Shown: positions 1 through 6,329 of the stretch, piece after piece
Layout: every line of letters begins with the position of its first letter
Numbering within the stretch: position 1 is the first letter of the stretch
Source of the DNA: an uncultured Collinsella sp.
Lineage (GTDB): Bacteria; Actinomycetota; Coriobacteriia; Coriobacteriales; Coriobacteriaceae
DNA: 11,196 bases
NCBI GenBank assembly: GCA_900545075.1
Contig: UQXT01000065.1
Span: 1-11,196, forward strand
Direction: 5' to 3'
Notes under the pieces: generated by a model
What the model was told of the DNA's origin: nothing
The model's input: the letters and a program-made list of their open reading frames with translations, nothing else
Databases searched by the model: none
Position numbers and translations under genes: made by a program

Positions 1-422
1 CCCACAGCCGCAAACTCAATAACCCCTGCATGCTTAAGGGCATGCACAACAGCCGCCAGCGTATCGTGGTCGATTCCGTCGATGGTCGCATTAAGCTCGC
101 TCACCTTGGCAGCCAGGATGTTCTTGAGGCTCTGCTCCATATTGTCGAGCGAGACCTCGTCGGTCAGGCCCTCGTTGCGCTGGCTTTCCAAATCCCTCGC
201 CAACGAAAACTGAAAGCTGCGGAAGCTGCCAAACCCAAGCTTGCGGCAGAAGCGCGAAACGGTCGCCTCGGACGTGGCGGCGGCGCGCGAGAGCTGAGCG
301 GCCGTGAGGCGTGGCGCCTCGGACTGGTGCTCCAATATATAGTCGACAATGCGCTGCTCGGACTCGCTGTACCCCCTGTGCATACTAATAAGGGAGAGTG
401 CACTCTTGCTGCTATCGGACAT
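1..422 (-). CDS. RpiR/MurR-family transcriptional regulator, C-terminal part outside window
   Basis: Reading leftward from ATG at 422, the frame stays open to the window edge (140 codons), so the C-terminal part is missing. The N-terminal ~75 residues form an RpiR-type winged helix-turn-helix: 'SESEQRIVDYILEH', then 'LTAAQLSRAAATSEATVSRF' and 'CRKLGFGSFRSFQFSLARDL'. After a linker the frame reaches 'VIEFAAVG', the usual opening of the SIS sugar-phosphate-binding domain. RpiR proteins are cytosolic DNA-binding repressors or activators that sense phosphosugars through SIS. The start is supported by AGGAG seven bases upstream; the next Met (residue 14) has no such site. The gene is divergent from fruA across a 273-bp intergenic region rich in TTTCA/TGAAA half-sites, so a role in controlling fructose PTS genes and itself is a reasonable inference. 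The family call is firm; the effector is unknown. Confidence 0.9.
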   Translation of the reverse strand, partial: MSDSSKSALSLISMHRGYSESEQRIVDYILEHQSEAPRLTAAQLSRAAATSEATVSRFCRKLGFGSFRSFQFSLARDLESQRNEGLTDEVSLDNMEQSLKNILAAKVSELNATIDGIDHDTLAAVVHALKHAGVIEFAAV

Positions 423-471
423 GGGATGGCTCCTGGCTGGCATAAAAATCGGACTTGTTTTGCAATGTCGT

Positions 472-500
472 AGTATAAGGGCATTTTCAGTTACAAGATA
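472..500 (-). promoter_or_regulatory. Candidate promoter of the divergent RpiR gene
   Basis: On the minus strand TATACT (477 to 472) is a good -10 hexamer and would give a leader of roughly 45 nt before the ATG at 422. No convincing -35 lies 16-18 bp upstream; the best-placed hexamer, TATCTT (500 to 495), matches poorly. A TTTCA half-site (485-489) lies between the two positions, which would suit autoregulation. Confidence 0.3.
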
Positions 501-504
501 CACC

Positions 505-577
505 TTGCCGTTTCAATAGTTGATGGTAAACTTTCATCGACCGTTTACGGTAATGAAAGAACCTTTCACCGGAGAAA
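505..577 (+). promoter_or_regulatory. fruA promoter with multipartite TTTCA/TGAAA operator
   Basis: TTGCCG (505-510) and TAAACT (527-532), 16 bp apart, form the best promoter for fruA. TTTCA/TGAAA half-sites start at 511, 532, 554 (inverted) and 564. The 532 and 554 sites form the inverted repeat CTTTCA-N17-TGAAAG (531-559), which begins inside the -10 box. A second near-palindrome, TTTCACCGGAGAAA, lies at 564-577. The same geometry recurs in front of the second kinase gene (6415-6478). The placement suits repression; the reader protein is inferred to be the divergent RpiR regulator. Confidence 0.6.
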
Positions 578-633
578 TGAGCCGCATTGCTTCTCATATA
601 AGCGGTGGGTTGGTATCTTTCAAGTGTGGAAAA

Positions 634-673
634 ACGCGCATCGAAGCGCGTGTAGGGGAGCGCCCGCGGGCGC
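634..673 (+). other. GC-rich hairpins in the fruA leader
   Basis: Two short perfect inverted repeats lie between the promoter and the ribosome binding site: ACGCGC-N6-GCGCGT (634-651) and the 14-bp palindrome GCGCCCGCGGGCGC (660-673). Neither is followed by a T-run, so they are not intrinsic terminators. They could stabilise the roughly 160-nt leader or influence access to the AAGGAGG at 684-690. No function is shown by the sequence alone. Confidence 0.4.
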
Positions 674-695
674 AGTACTCAAGAAGGAGGGACAC

Positions 696-2699
696 ATGGC
701 TAAGTTTGACATTATCGCCGCGACCGGTTGCCCGACCGGCATTGCGCACACCTTCATGGCGAAGGAGGCGCTGGAGAAGGCAGCTGCCGAGCGAGGTCTG
801 ACCATTAAGGTTGAGACCCATGGCCAGGTCGGTGTCGAGAACGAGCTCACCAAGAGCGAGATCGCTGGTGCCAAGGCCGTCGTCGTCGCAGCCGATAAGG
901 ATGTCCAGGCAGAGCGTTTCGCTGGTAAGCGCATGGTTTCCGTTGGTGTTTCCAAGGCCCTGTCCGTCGAGGCAGCCGGTAAGCTGATCGACCGCGCGCT
1001 CGCCGCCAAGGGTGACGACTCGGTTGCGGCTGCTGCCGATGTCGAGGATGAGGTCGAGGAGAAGGAGTCCATCGGCCACATCATCTATAAGCACCTCATG
1101 AACGGCGTCAGCCACATGCTGGTCTTCGTCGTCGCCGGTGGTGTCCTGACCGCCGTTTCGTTCCTGTGGGGCATCACGTCCTTCGATTCGACGGCTGCCG
1201 ATTACAACAGCTTTGCCGCTATGCTCAAGATCATCGGCGGCATTGCCATGAACCTCATGGTTCCCGTGCTTTCCGCCTACATTGCCGAGTCCATCGGCAA
1301 GCGCCCGGCACTCGTCCCCGGCTTTGTTGCCGGTATGATCGCCATCCAGGGCCTGCCCGTTAACGCCGATACACACATGATCGATGCTGGCGGCGCCGGC
1401 GTGGGCTTCGGCTTCCTGGGCGGCATCGTCGGCGGCTTCCTCGCCGGCTATGTCATTCTGCTGCTCGAGAAGGTCTTCTCCAAGCTGCCCAAGAATCTGG
1501 ACGGCCTCAAGGCTATCTTCCTGTACCCGCTGTTCTCGACCGCCATCGTCGGCCTGGTCATGCTCGGCATCTCCGGCCCCATGGCTGCCATCAACACTGC
1601 CATGATGGACTTCCTCAAGGGTCTGTCTGCCTCTGGCGCCATTGTCCTGGGCCTTGCCATCGGCTGCATGTGCGCCGTTGACATGGGCGGCCCGGTCAAC
1701 AAGGCTGCTTACGTCACTGGTACCGCTATGCTCACCGAGGCCCTGGCCGCCGGTGTCGGCACCGACACCTACAACTTCGGCACCAACTTCATGGCTGCCG
1801 TCTCCGCCGCCTGCATCGTTCCGCCGCTGATCACCACCTTCGCCGTCGTCGTCGGCAAGAAGTACTTCAGCCAGGAGGATCATGACGCCGGTATCGTCAA
1901 CCTCATCCTTGGTTGCACCCACATCACCGAGGGCGCCATTCCGTTCATGACCAAGAACATCTGGCCCGTCATGCCCATCATGATGCTCGGTTCCTCCATC
2001 GCCTCGATCCTGACCATCATGTTCAACGTTCACGATCCGGCGCCCCACGGTGGCTTCCTGGTCCTACCTGTTGTTGAGAACGGTCCGCTGTGGGTCCTCG
2101 CGATCCTCATTGGCGCTGTGGTCGGTGGCATCCTGTTCGTGGCCTTTAAGAAGTACGACTTTGAGAAGAACCAGAAGGCCGCTCCTGCAACCAAGCCGGT
2201 TGAGGCCCCCAAGGCCGCTGCCGTCGAGGCTCCCAAGGCCGAGACTGCCGACTTCGTGAAGGTCGAGAACGTTTTTGTCGCCGAGAACTTCGCTTCTCGT
2301 GACGAGGCCCTGAGCTTTGTCTCCAACCAGGCCGTTAAGGCCGGTATCGCCGGCGATGCTGACGCCGTGATGAACGCCTTCCTGGCCCGCGAGGCCGAGG
2401 GCACCACGGGCATGATGGAGGGCTTCGCCATTCCGCATGCCAAGTCCGACGCCATCACCGAGGCCGCTGTCATCGTCGTCAAGGACGACTCTGGCGTGAC
2501 CGGTTGGGACACCATGGACGGCGCTCCCGTCAACGTTGCCATCGCCCTGCTCATCCCGGGCGCTCAGGCTGGAACCACGCACCTCAAGATCCTGTCCAAG
2601 GTCGCCGAGGCGCTTATGGACGAGGACTTCCGTGCCACCGTCAAGGGTTCCACCGACGCCGCCAAGATCGCCAAGACGATCAACGCACGCCTGGTCTAA
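696..2699 (+). CDS. fruA: Fructose-specific PTS permease, fused IIB-IIC-IIA
   Basis: A 667-residue membrane permease that imports fructose while phosphorylating it to fructose-1-phosphate. IIB (about residues 1-100) opens with 'DIIAATGCPTGIAHTFMA', Cys12 being the phosphorylated residue. An acidic linker leads into the membrane IIC domain (about 125-485), with many hydrophobic helices and the family motif 'THITEGAIPF' around Glu412. An Ala/Pro/Lys-rich linker (492-518, with VEAPKA twice) precedes the C-terminal IIA domain, whose 'GFAIPHAKSD' places the phosphorylated His at 581. I chose ATG 696 because AAGGAGG sits five bases upstream and the IIB fold begins at once; the in-frame ATG at 624 has no ribosome binding site and would add 24 non-homologous residues. 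The gene is monocistronic by appearance, closed by a strong terminator. The B-C-A order is less familiar than A-B-C. Substrate is inferred from the fructose-type domains and adjacent 1-phosphofructokinases. Confidence 0.95.
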   Translation: MAKFDIIAATGCPTGIAHTFMAKEALEKAAAERGLTIKVETHGQVGVENELTKSEIAGAKAVVVAADKDVQAERFAGKRMVSVGVSKALSVEAAGKLIDRALAAKGDDSVAAAADVEDEVEEKESIGHIIYKHLMNGVSHMLVFVVAGGVLTAVSFLWGITSFDSTAADYNSFAAMLKIIGGIAMNLMVPVLSAYIAESIGKRPALVPGFVAGMIAIQGLPVNADTHMIDAGGAGVGFGFLGGIVGGFLAGYVILLLEKVFSKLPKNLDGLKAIFLYPLFSTAIVGLVMLGISGPMAAINTAMMDFLKGLSASGAIVLGLAIGCMCAVDMGGPVNKAAYVTGTAMLTEALAAGVGTDTYNFGTNFMAAVSAACIVPPLITTFAVVVGKKYFSQEDHDAGIVNLILGCTHITEGAIPFMTKNIWPVMPIMMLGSSIASILTIMFNVHDPAPHGGFLVLPVVENGPLWVLAILIGAVVGGILFVAFKKYDFEKNQKAAPATKPVEAPKAAAVEAPKAETADFVKVENVFVAENFASRDEALSFVSNQAVKAGIAGDADAVMNAFLAREAEGTTGMMEGFAIPHAKSDAITEAAVIVVKDDSGVTGWDTMDGAPVNVAIALLIPGAQAGTTHLKILSKVAEALMDEDFRATVKGSTDAAKIAKTINARLV

Positions 2700-2734
2700 T
2701 CCAGCAGTTAGCGAATAATATCGTCCCCTGTTAC

Positions 2735-2770
2735 AAAGGCGGAGACCCTCACCAGGGCCTCCGCCTTTTT
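2735..2770 (+). terminator. Intrinsic terminator of fruA
   Basis: AAAGGCGGAG (2735-2744) pairs with CTCCGCCTTT, with an inner CCCT-CACC-AGGG stem, followed by TTTTT ending at 2770. It lies about 35 bp after the fruA stop codon and separates fruA from ptsH. Confidence 0.92.
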
Positions 2771-2853
2771 CGAAAACAGAGAACGCACCGGTTGATCCCA
2801 TCAGCCAGAATTCCTTTCAGCCGACATTACTCTGGACCGACCGAGTTTCCACA

Positions 2854-3005
2854 GCTTGCTCGCCCACAGGGGCCCGTGCGCGGCCTGTGAGATTTATCGC
2901 GAGTTCCGCACGAGCCGAAGAGCACTTAATGTGCTCTTCGTGCGAGCAGGACTGTAGAGCAGGAAATCTCACAGGCCGCGCACGGGCCCCTGTGGGCGAG
3001 CAAGC
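2854..3005. repeat. 152-bp foldback element with perfect 42-bp inverted arms
   Basis: Positions 2854-2895 and 2964-3005 are exact reverse complements over all 42 bases (left arm starts GCTTGCTCGCCC and ends GTGAGATTT). The 68-bp centre holds a second hairpin: GAAGAGCAC (2917-2925), loop TTAAT, GTGCTCTTC (2931-2939). It is extended by CGCAC (2907-2911) pairing with GTGCG (2940-2944), with GAGCC bulged out. No protein is encoded and no T-run follows. I see no obvious target-site duplication in the flanks. It fits a non-autonomous mobile or foldback repeat (MITE-like), or a very stable RNA/cruciform structure. The structure is certain; its nature is open. Confidence 0.9.
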
Positions 3006-3037
3006 GGACGACAAACACATCTGTCCAATAATTCGTC

Positions 3038-3078
3038 TGAAACACAATGAAAAACCGTTTGATGTGAGTTAATATAAA
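3038..3078 (+). promoter_or_regulatory. Candidate ptsH promoter region
   Basis: TAATAT/TATAAA (3070-3078) is the only good -10-like stretch before ptsH and would give a leader of about 60 nt. No TTGACA-like -35 is present at the right distance. Instead two TGAAA half-sites lie exactly 10 bp apart (3038-3042 and 3048-3052), which could bind an activator in place of a -35. This assignment is tentative. Confidence 0.35.
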
Positions 3079-3092
3079 CAACGTCGTGAATC

Positions 3093-3140
3093 TGACTCCT
3101 GCCACATGCATGACAGGGGTTAAACACAAAAAAGGAGTCA
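3093..3140 (+). promoter_or_regulatory. ptsH leader hairpin that can mask the ribosome binding site
   Basis: TGACTCCT (3093-3100) is the exact reverse complement of AGGAGTCA (3133-3140), which contains the AGGAG Shine-Dalgarno core of ptsH (ATG at 3144). Between them CCTG (3099-3102) and CAGG (3114-3117) could form a smaller competing stem around CATGCATG. The 8-bp pairing would hide the ribosome binding site, suggesting translational control; this is inferred from complementarity only. Confidence 0.5.
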
Positions 3141-3143
3141 ATT

Positions 3144-3407
3144 ATGGTTTCTGAGAAGGCTACCCTCGTTAATCCTCAGGGTCTTCACATGCGTCCGGCT
3201 GGCCTCTTCGCCTCCACCATGGGCAAGTACGCCTGCGACGTGACAGTCGTCACCCCCGAGAAGGAGGTCAACGGCAAGTCCCCGATGGCCCTCATGGCTG
3301 CTGGTATCCCCTGCGGCACCGAGGTCGAGGTCAAGTGCGACGGCGCTGACGAGGCCGAGGCTCTGGCTGCTGCCATCGAGCTCATCAAGAGCGGTCTTGG
3401 CGAGTAG
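3144..3407 (+). CDS. ptsH: Phosphocarrier protein HPr
   Basis: An 87-residue cytosolic phosphocarrier, the usual HPr length. It takes phosphate from Enzyme I on His15, seen in 'NPQGLHMRPAG', and passes it to the IIA domain of PTS permeases such as FruA. The regulatory serine position is kept as Ser46 in 'VNGKSPMALMAAGI', so phosphorylation by an HPr kinase, as in Firmicutes, is possible, although the following residues (PMALMA) differ from the usual IMGVMS. AAAGGAG six bases before the ATG fixes the start. The gene lies between the foldback element and ptsI and probably has its own promoter. A hairpin with a T-rich tail follows it, so it is likely made in excess over Enzyme I. Identification is firm. 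Confidence 0.97.
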   Translation: MVSEKATLVNPQGLHMRPAGLFASTMGKYACDVTVVTPEKEVNGKSPMALMAAGIPCGTEVEVKCDGADEAEALAAAIELIKSGLGE

Positions 3408-3452
3408 AACTCAAACGGGTCGCATGTTGAACAACTAAGTTCATATTTGGGG

Positions 3453-3489
3453 GCGCAGTGACCTGTTCTAAGGTAGCTGCGCTCTTTTG
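3453..3489 (+). terminator. Attenuator-like hairpin between ptsH and ptsI
   Basis: GCGCAG (3453-3458) pairs with CTGCGC (3477-3482), with an inner ACCT-gttcta-AGGT stem, followed by TCTTTTG. It looks like a weak intrinsic terminator in the 133-bp ptsH-ptsI gap. No separate ptsI promoter is evident, so partial read-through is likely. Confidence 0.6.
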
Positions 3490-3540
3490 TCATGGATATG
3501 GCAAAACGCTTTATCACATGACACGGAGAGAGGAATGGGA

Positions 3541-5244
3541 ATGTATCAGGGAGTCAACGCTTCCGAGGGCATCGGTATCGGCACCGTCATGGTCGCCGTC
3601 GATCCCGACTTGACGTTTGAGCCGCACGAGGTTGCTGATTCGGCAGCAGAGAAGGAGCGCTATCAGTCCGCTCTTTCGGTCTTCTGTGAGAAGACCCAGG
3701 CTCAGGCCGACCACATGAAGGAGACGGTTGGCGAGGCCGAGGCCGAGATCATGAGCGGACACATTGTCCTGGCTCAGGACCCGGGCATGACGGACGCCAT
3801 CAACGCCGCCATTGACGGCGGCACCTGCGCCGAGCAGGCGCTCATGGACACCTCGACCATGTTCGAGAACATGTTCCTGTCCATGGACGACGAGATGTTC
3901 CGTCTGCGCGCGGCCGACATCGCCGACATCCGCACCGGTATTCTGGCCGAGCTGCTGGGCAAGGAGGTCGTCGACCTCTCCGTCCTGCCCGAGAACACCG
4001 TCGTTGTCGTGCACGACCTTACGCCGTCCATGACCGCCACGATCGATAAGGCCCACGTTGCCGGTATCGTCACCGAGACCGGTGGCCGCACGTCGCACTC
4101 CGCGATCATCGCGCGTGCCCTCGAGATCCCGGCTGTCCTTTCGGTTTCCAACAGCTGCACCGCGCTGCGCAACGGCATGACCGTTGTCGTCGACGGTGGC
4201 AAGGGCATCGTCGAGGCCGATCCCGACGAGGAGACGCTCGCCGCCTACACCGCCAAGGCCGAGGCCTTCGCTGCCGAGAAGGCAGCCCTCGAGGCCTTCC
4301 GCGGCAAGCCGTCCGTGACTGCCGATGGCATCAAGAAGATCATCGCCTGCAACATCGGTAACCCCGATGACGTGCCTAACGCACTCGATCACGACGCCGA
4401 GGCCATTGGCCTGTTCCGCTCCGAGTTCCTATTCATGGACTCCGCCGAGCTTCCTTCCGAGGAGGAGCAGTTCAACGCCTATCGCAAGGTCGCCAGTGCG
4501 CTTAAGGGCGCTCCGGTCATCATCCGTACGCTCGATGTGGGTGGCGACAAGGAGATCCCGTACCTGCACATGGTCAAGGAAGATAACCCCTTCATGGGCT
4601 TCCGCGCCGTGCGTTACTGCTTGGCCAATCCCGACCAGTACAAGGTCCAGCTTCGCGCCCTGCTGCGCGCCAGCGCCTTCGGCGATGTCAAGATCATGAT
4701 CCCGCTCGTCACCTGCGTCGAGGAGGTTTTGGCTGTCAAGGAACTCGTCGAGCAGTGCAAGGCCGAGCTGACCGAAGAGGGTCGCAAGTTCAACGAGAAC
4801 ATCGAGGTCGGCATCATGGTCGAGACGCCCGCCGCTTCGCTGCTCGCTGACCGCCTGGCCGAGGTCGCCGACTTCTTCTCCATCGGCACCAACGACCTGA
4901 TCGGCTACACCATGTGCGCCGACCGTGGCAACGACACCATCTCCAACCTGTACCAGGTGTACTATCCCGCCGTGCTCCGCTCGCTCAAGAACATCATCGA
5001 GAGCGGCGTGAAGGCTGGCATTATGGTCGGTATGTGCGGTGAGGCCGCTGCCGATCCGCTGCTTGAGCCGCTGCTGATCAGCTGGGGCCTGGAGGAGTTC
5101 TCGATGAGCGCTCCGTCGATCCTGCGCGCCCGCAAGACCATCAGCCAGTGGACCAAGGCCGAGTGCGACGAGCTCGCCGAGAAGGCGCTCGCCTGCAACA
5201 CCGCCGCCGAGGTCAAGGCACTGCTCGAGTCCGCAGCTCGCTAA
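3541..5244 (+). CDS. ptsI: PTS Enzyme I (phosphoenolpyruvate-protein phosphotransferase)
   Basis: A 567-residue cytosolic enzyme that transfers phosphate from phosphoenolpyruvate to HPr. The N-terminal and swivel domains carry 'TETGGRTSHSAIIARALEIP' with the phosphorylated His186. The C-terminal PEP-binding barrel has 'RTLDVGGDKEIPYL', 'FMGFRAVRYCL', 'VETPAASLLADR', 'FFSIGTNDL' (Asn451, Asp452) and 'GMCGEAAADP' with catalytic Cys499. Length and motif order match the family. ATG 3541 is preferred because GAGAGAGGA ends six bases before it; ATG 3535, in the same frame, would lie directly against the site. Two oddities: the normally conserved Gln after 'GTNDL' is Gly455, and a small residue before 'ADR' is Cys459. 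The gene follows ptsH past an attenuator-like hairpin and precedes the first kinase by 74 bp, probably as one transcript. Confidence 0.96.
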   Translation: MYQGVNASEGIGIGTVMVAVDPDLTFEPHEVADSAAEKERYQSALSVFCEKTQAQADHMKETVGEAEAEIMSGHIVLAQDPGMTDAINAAIDGGTCAEQALMDTSTMFENMFLSMDDEMFRLRAADIADIRTGILAELLGKEVVDLSVLPENTVVVVHDLTPSMTATIDKAHVAGIVTETGGRTSHSAIIARALEIPAVLSVSNSCTALRNGMTVVVDGGKGIVEADPDEETLAAYTAKAEAFAAEKAALEAFRGKPSVTADGIKKIIACNIGNPDDVPNALDHDAEAIGLFRSEFLFMDSAELPSEEEQFNAYRKVASALKGAPVIIRTLDVGGDKEIPYLHMVKEDNPFMGFRAVRYCLANPDQYKVQLRALLRASAFGDVKIMIPLVTCVEEVLAVKELVEQCKAELTEEGRKFNENIEVGIMVETPAASLLADRLAEVADFFSIGTNDLIGYTMCADRGNDTISNLYQVYYPAVLRSLKNIIESGVKAGIMVGMCGEAAADPLLEPLLISWGLEEFSMSAPSILRARKTISQWTKAECDELAEKALACNTAAEVKALLESAAR

Positions 5245-5261
5245 TTTGGTATCAGAGGTAA

Positions 5262-5291
5262 CCGCGTGGTTGGAATAGGCCGGCCACGCGG
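5262..5291 (+). other. Intercistronic hairpin between ptsI and fruK
   Basis: CCGCGTGG (5262-5269) and CCACGCGG (5284-5291) form a perfect 8-bp stem with a 14-base loop. No T-run follows, so it is not an ordinary terminator. It may be an mRNA stability or processing element at the ptsI 3' end, or may lower kinase expression; the sequence does not decide. Confidence 0.5.
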
Positions 5292-5318
5292 CCCTCACAT
5301 ATACAGGGGGTACTGTAA

Positions 5319-6251
5319 ATGTTCTACACGCTAACCGCTAACCCGGCTGTCGACATGACGGTTTCGAGCTCTCCGCTCGAGCCCGACGAGAACGTCCGCA
5401 CCGGCTCGGCCAGCTACACGGCTAACGGCAAGGGCCTCGACGTGTCCTTCGCCTTTAAGAAGATGGGTGTCGACACCGTCGCGCTCGGCTTCTTCGCTGG
5501 CTTCACGGGCAAGTTCATCGTCGAGGAGGTCATGAACCTGGGTTGCCTGTGCCGCCCGGTCTGGACCGACGGTATCACGCGCATCAACACCTACGTCAAC
5601 GATGGCCAGCACGAGTACGGCATCCTGAACCCTGGCGCTCCTATTACGCCGCAGCACCAGGAGGAGCTCTACAACATCCTGGACACCGCGGGCGACCTTG
5701 AGTGCCTGATCGTCTCTGGTTCCGTGCCTCCCAAAGCTACGCCCGATTTCCTGGCTAAGGTCATGGAGCACGCACAGGCTCGTGGCGCCGACGTTGTCCT
5801 GGACCTGTCCTCCGACAAGCTCAAGGAGCTCGCTCACAAGAAGCCGCTGCTCATCAAGCCGAACCATCACGAGATGAAGGCCATCTTCGGCGTGCCGGTC
5901 GACACCGACGACGAGGTCCGCGTTGCCATGAAGCTCGCCCACGACGCCGGCGTCCAGAACGTGCTGCTCACCCGTGGTAGCCGCGGCGATGCTTATTTCT
6001 CCAACGGCGAGGACATCTGGTACGCCAAGCGTGAGTTCAACATCAAGCTGGTCTCTTCCGTCTGCGCCGGCGACTGCACCCTCGCCGCGTTCCTGCACAA
6101 GTGGTACAGGGATCGCGACAACGTCGAGGAGGCCATGAAGCTCGCTATGGCCACCGGCGCCAACGTTGCCGAGTCCGTGGGCATTGGCGACTTCGGTCAC
6201 GTCGATGAGTACAGCAAGCGCGTTGCTGTCCGCAAGCTCGATCGCAAGTAA
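5319..6251 (+). CDS. fruK: 1-phosphofructokinase-type PfkB-family kinase (first copy)
   Basis: A 310-residue cytosolic sugar kinase of the PfkB family (FruK/LacC branch), expected to turn fructose-1-phosphate from FruA into fructose-1,6-bisphosphate using ATP. Visible motifs are 'TLTANPAVD' at the N-terminus, 'NGKGLDVS' (36-43), 'VWTDGITRIN', 'LIVSGSVPP', 'LLIKPNHHEM', and the catalytic loop 'CAGDC' with the presumed base Asp252. The loop is usually G-A-G-D; here Cys249 replaces the first Gly. Asp41 stands where the second copy and most relatives have Asn, at a position that contacts the sugar in ribokinase. A weak site, AGGGGG, lies eight bases before the ATG. The gene follows ptsI by 74 bp and is closed by two terminators, so it probably ends the ptsHI-fruK transcript. 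Tagatose-6-phosphate kinase is the main alternative. Confidence 0.85.
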   Translation: MFYTLTANPAVDMTVSSSPLEPDENVRTGSASYTANGKGLDVSFAFKKMGVDTVALGFFAGFTGKFIVEEVMNLGCLCRPVWTDGITRINTYVNDGQHEYGILNPGAPITPQHQEELYNILDTAGDLECLIVSGSVPPKATPDFLAKVMEHAQARGADVVLDLSSDKLKELAHKKPLLIKPNHHEMKAIFGVPVDTDDEVRVAMKLAHDAGVQNVLLTRGSRGDAYFSNGEDIWYAKREFNIKLVSSVCAGDCTLAAFLHKWYRDRDNVEEAMKLAMATGANVAESVGIGDFGHVDEYSKRVAVRKLDRK

Positions 6252-6277
6252 GCGAAACACGACATATTCGTGGTTCT

Positions 6278-6311
6278 ATGGCGCCTCGGCTTTGGCCGGG
6301 GCGCCATTTTT
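6278..6311 (+). terminator. Intrinsic terminator after the first kinase
   Basis: ATGGCGCC (6278-6285) pairs with GGCGCCAT (6300-6307), with an inner CGGC/GCCG stem, followed by a T-run to 6311. It lies 27 bp after the stop codon. Confidence 0.93.
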
Positions 6312-6329
6312 GTTAATTGCAAAAGAGCG

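Noticed and set aside
520..801. 93-codon plus-strand frame from the fruA promoter into fruA
   Set aside because: Overlaps the operator and the IIB coding region out of frame and has no supporting ribosome site.
594..2048. Long open frame (484 codons) on the minus strand opposite fruA
   Set aside because: Low-complexity Gly/Asp/His-rich translation caused by the strong third-position GC bias of fruA on the other strand; no ribosome site and no recognisable domain.
2854..3005. Foldback element as an ordinary terminator or a CRISPR-like repeat
   Set aside because: No T-run follows either arm, fruA already has a terminator at 2735-2770, and there is only one inverted pair with no spacer array.
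2887..3072. Small open frame (61 codons) across the foldback element
   Set aside because: No ribosome binding site, and its sequence is dictated by the inverted repeat; the opposite strand gives an equivalent chance frame.
3514..5298. Long minus-strand open frames opposite ptsI
   Set aside because: Mirror of the biased codons of ptsI, which has complete Enzyme I motifs; the opposite translations match no family I know.
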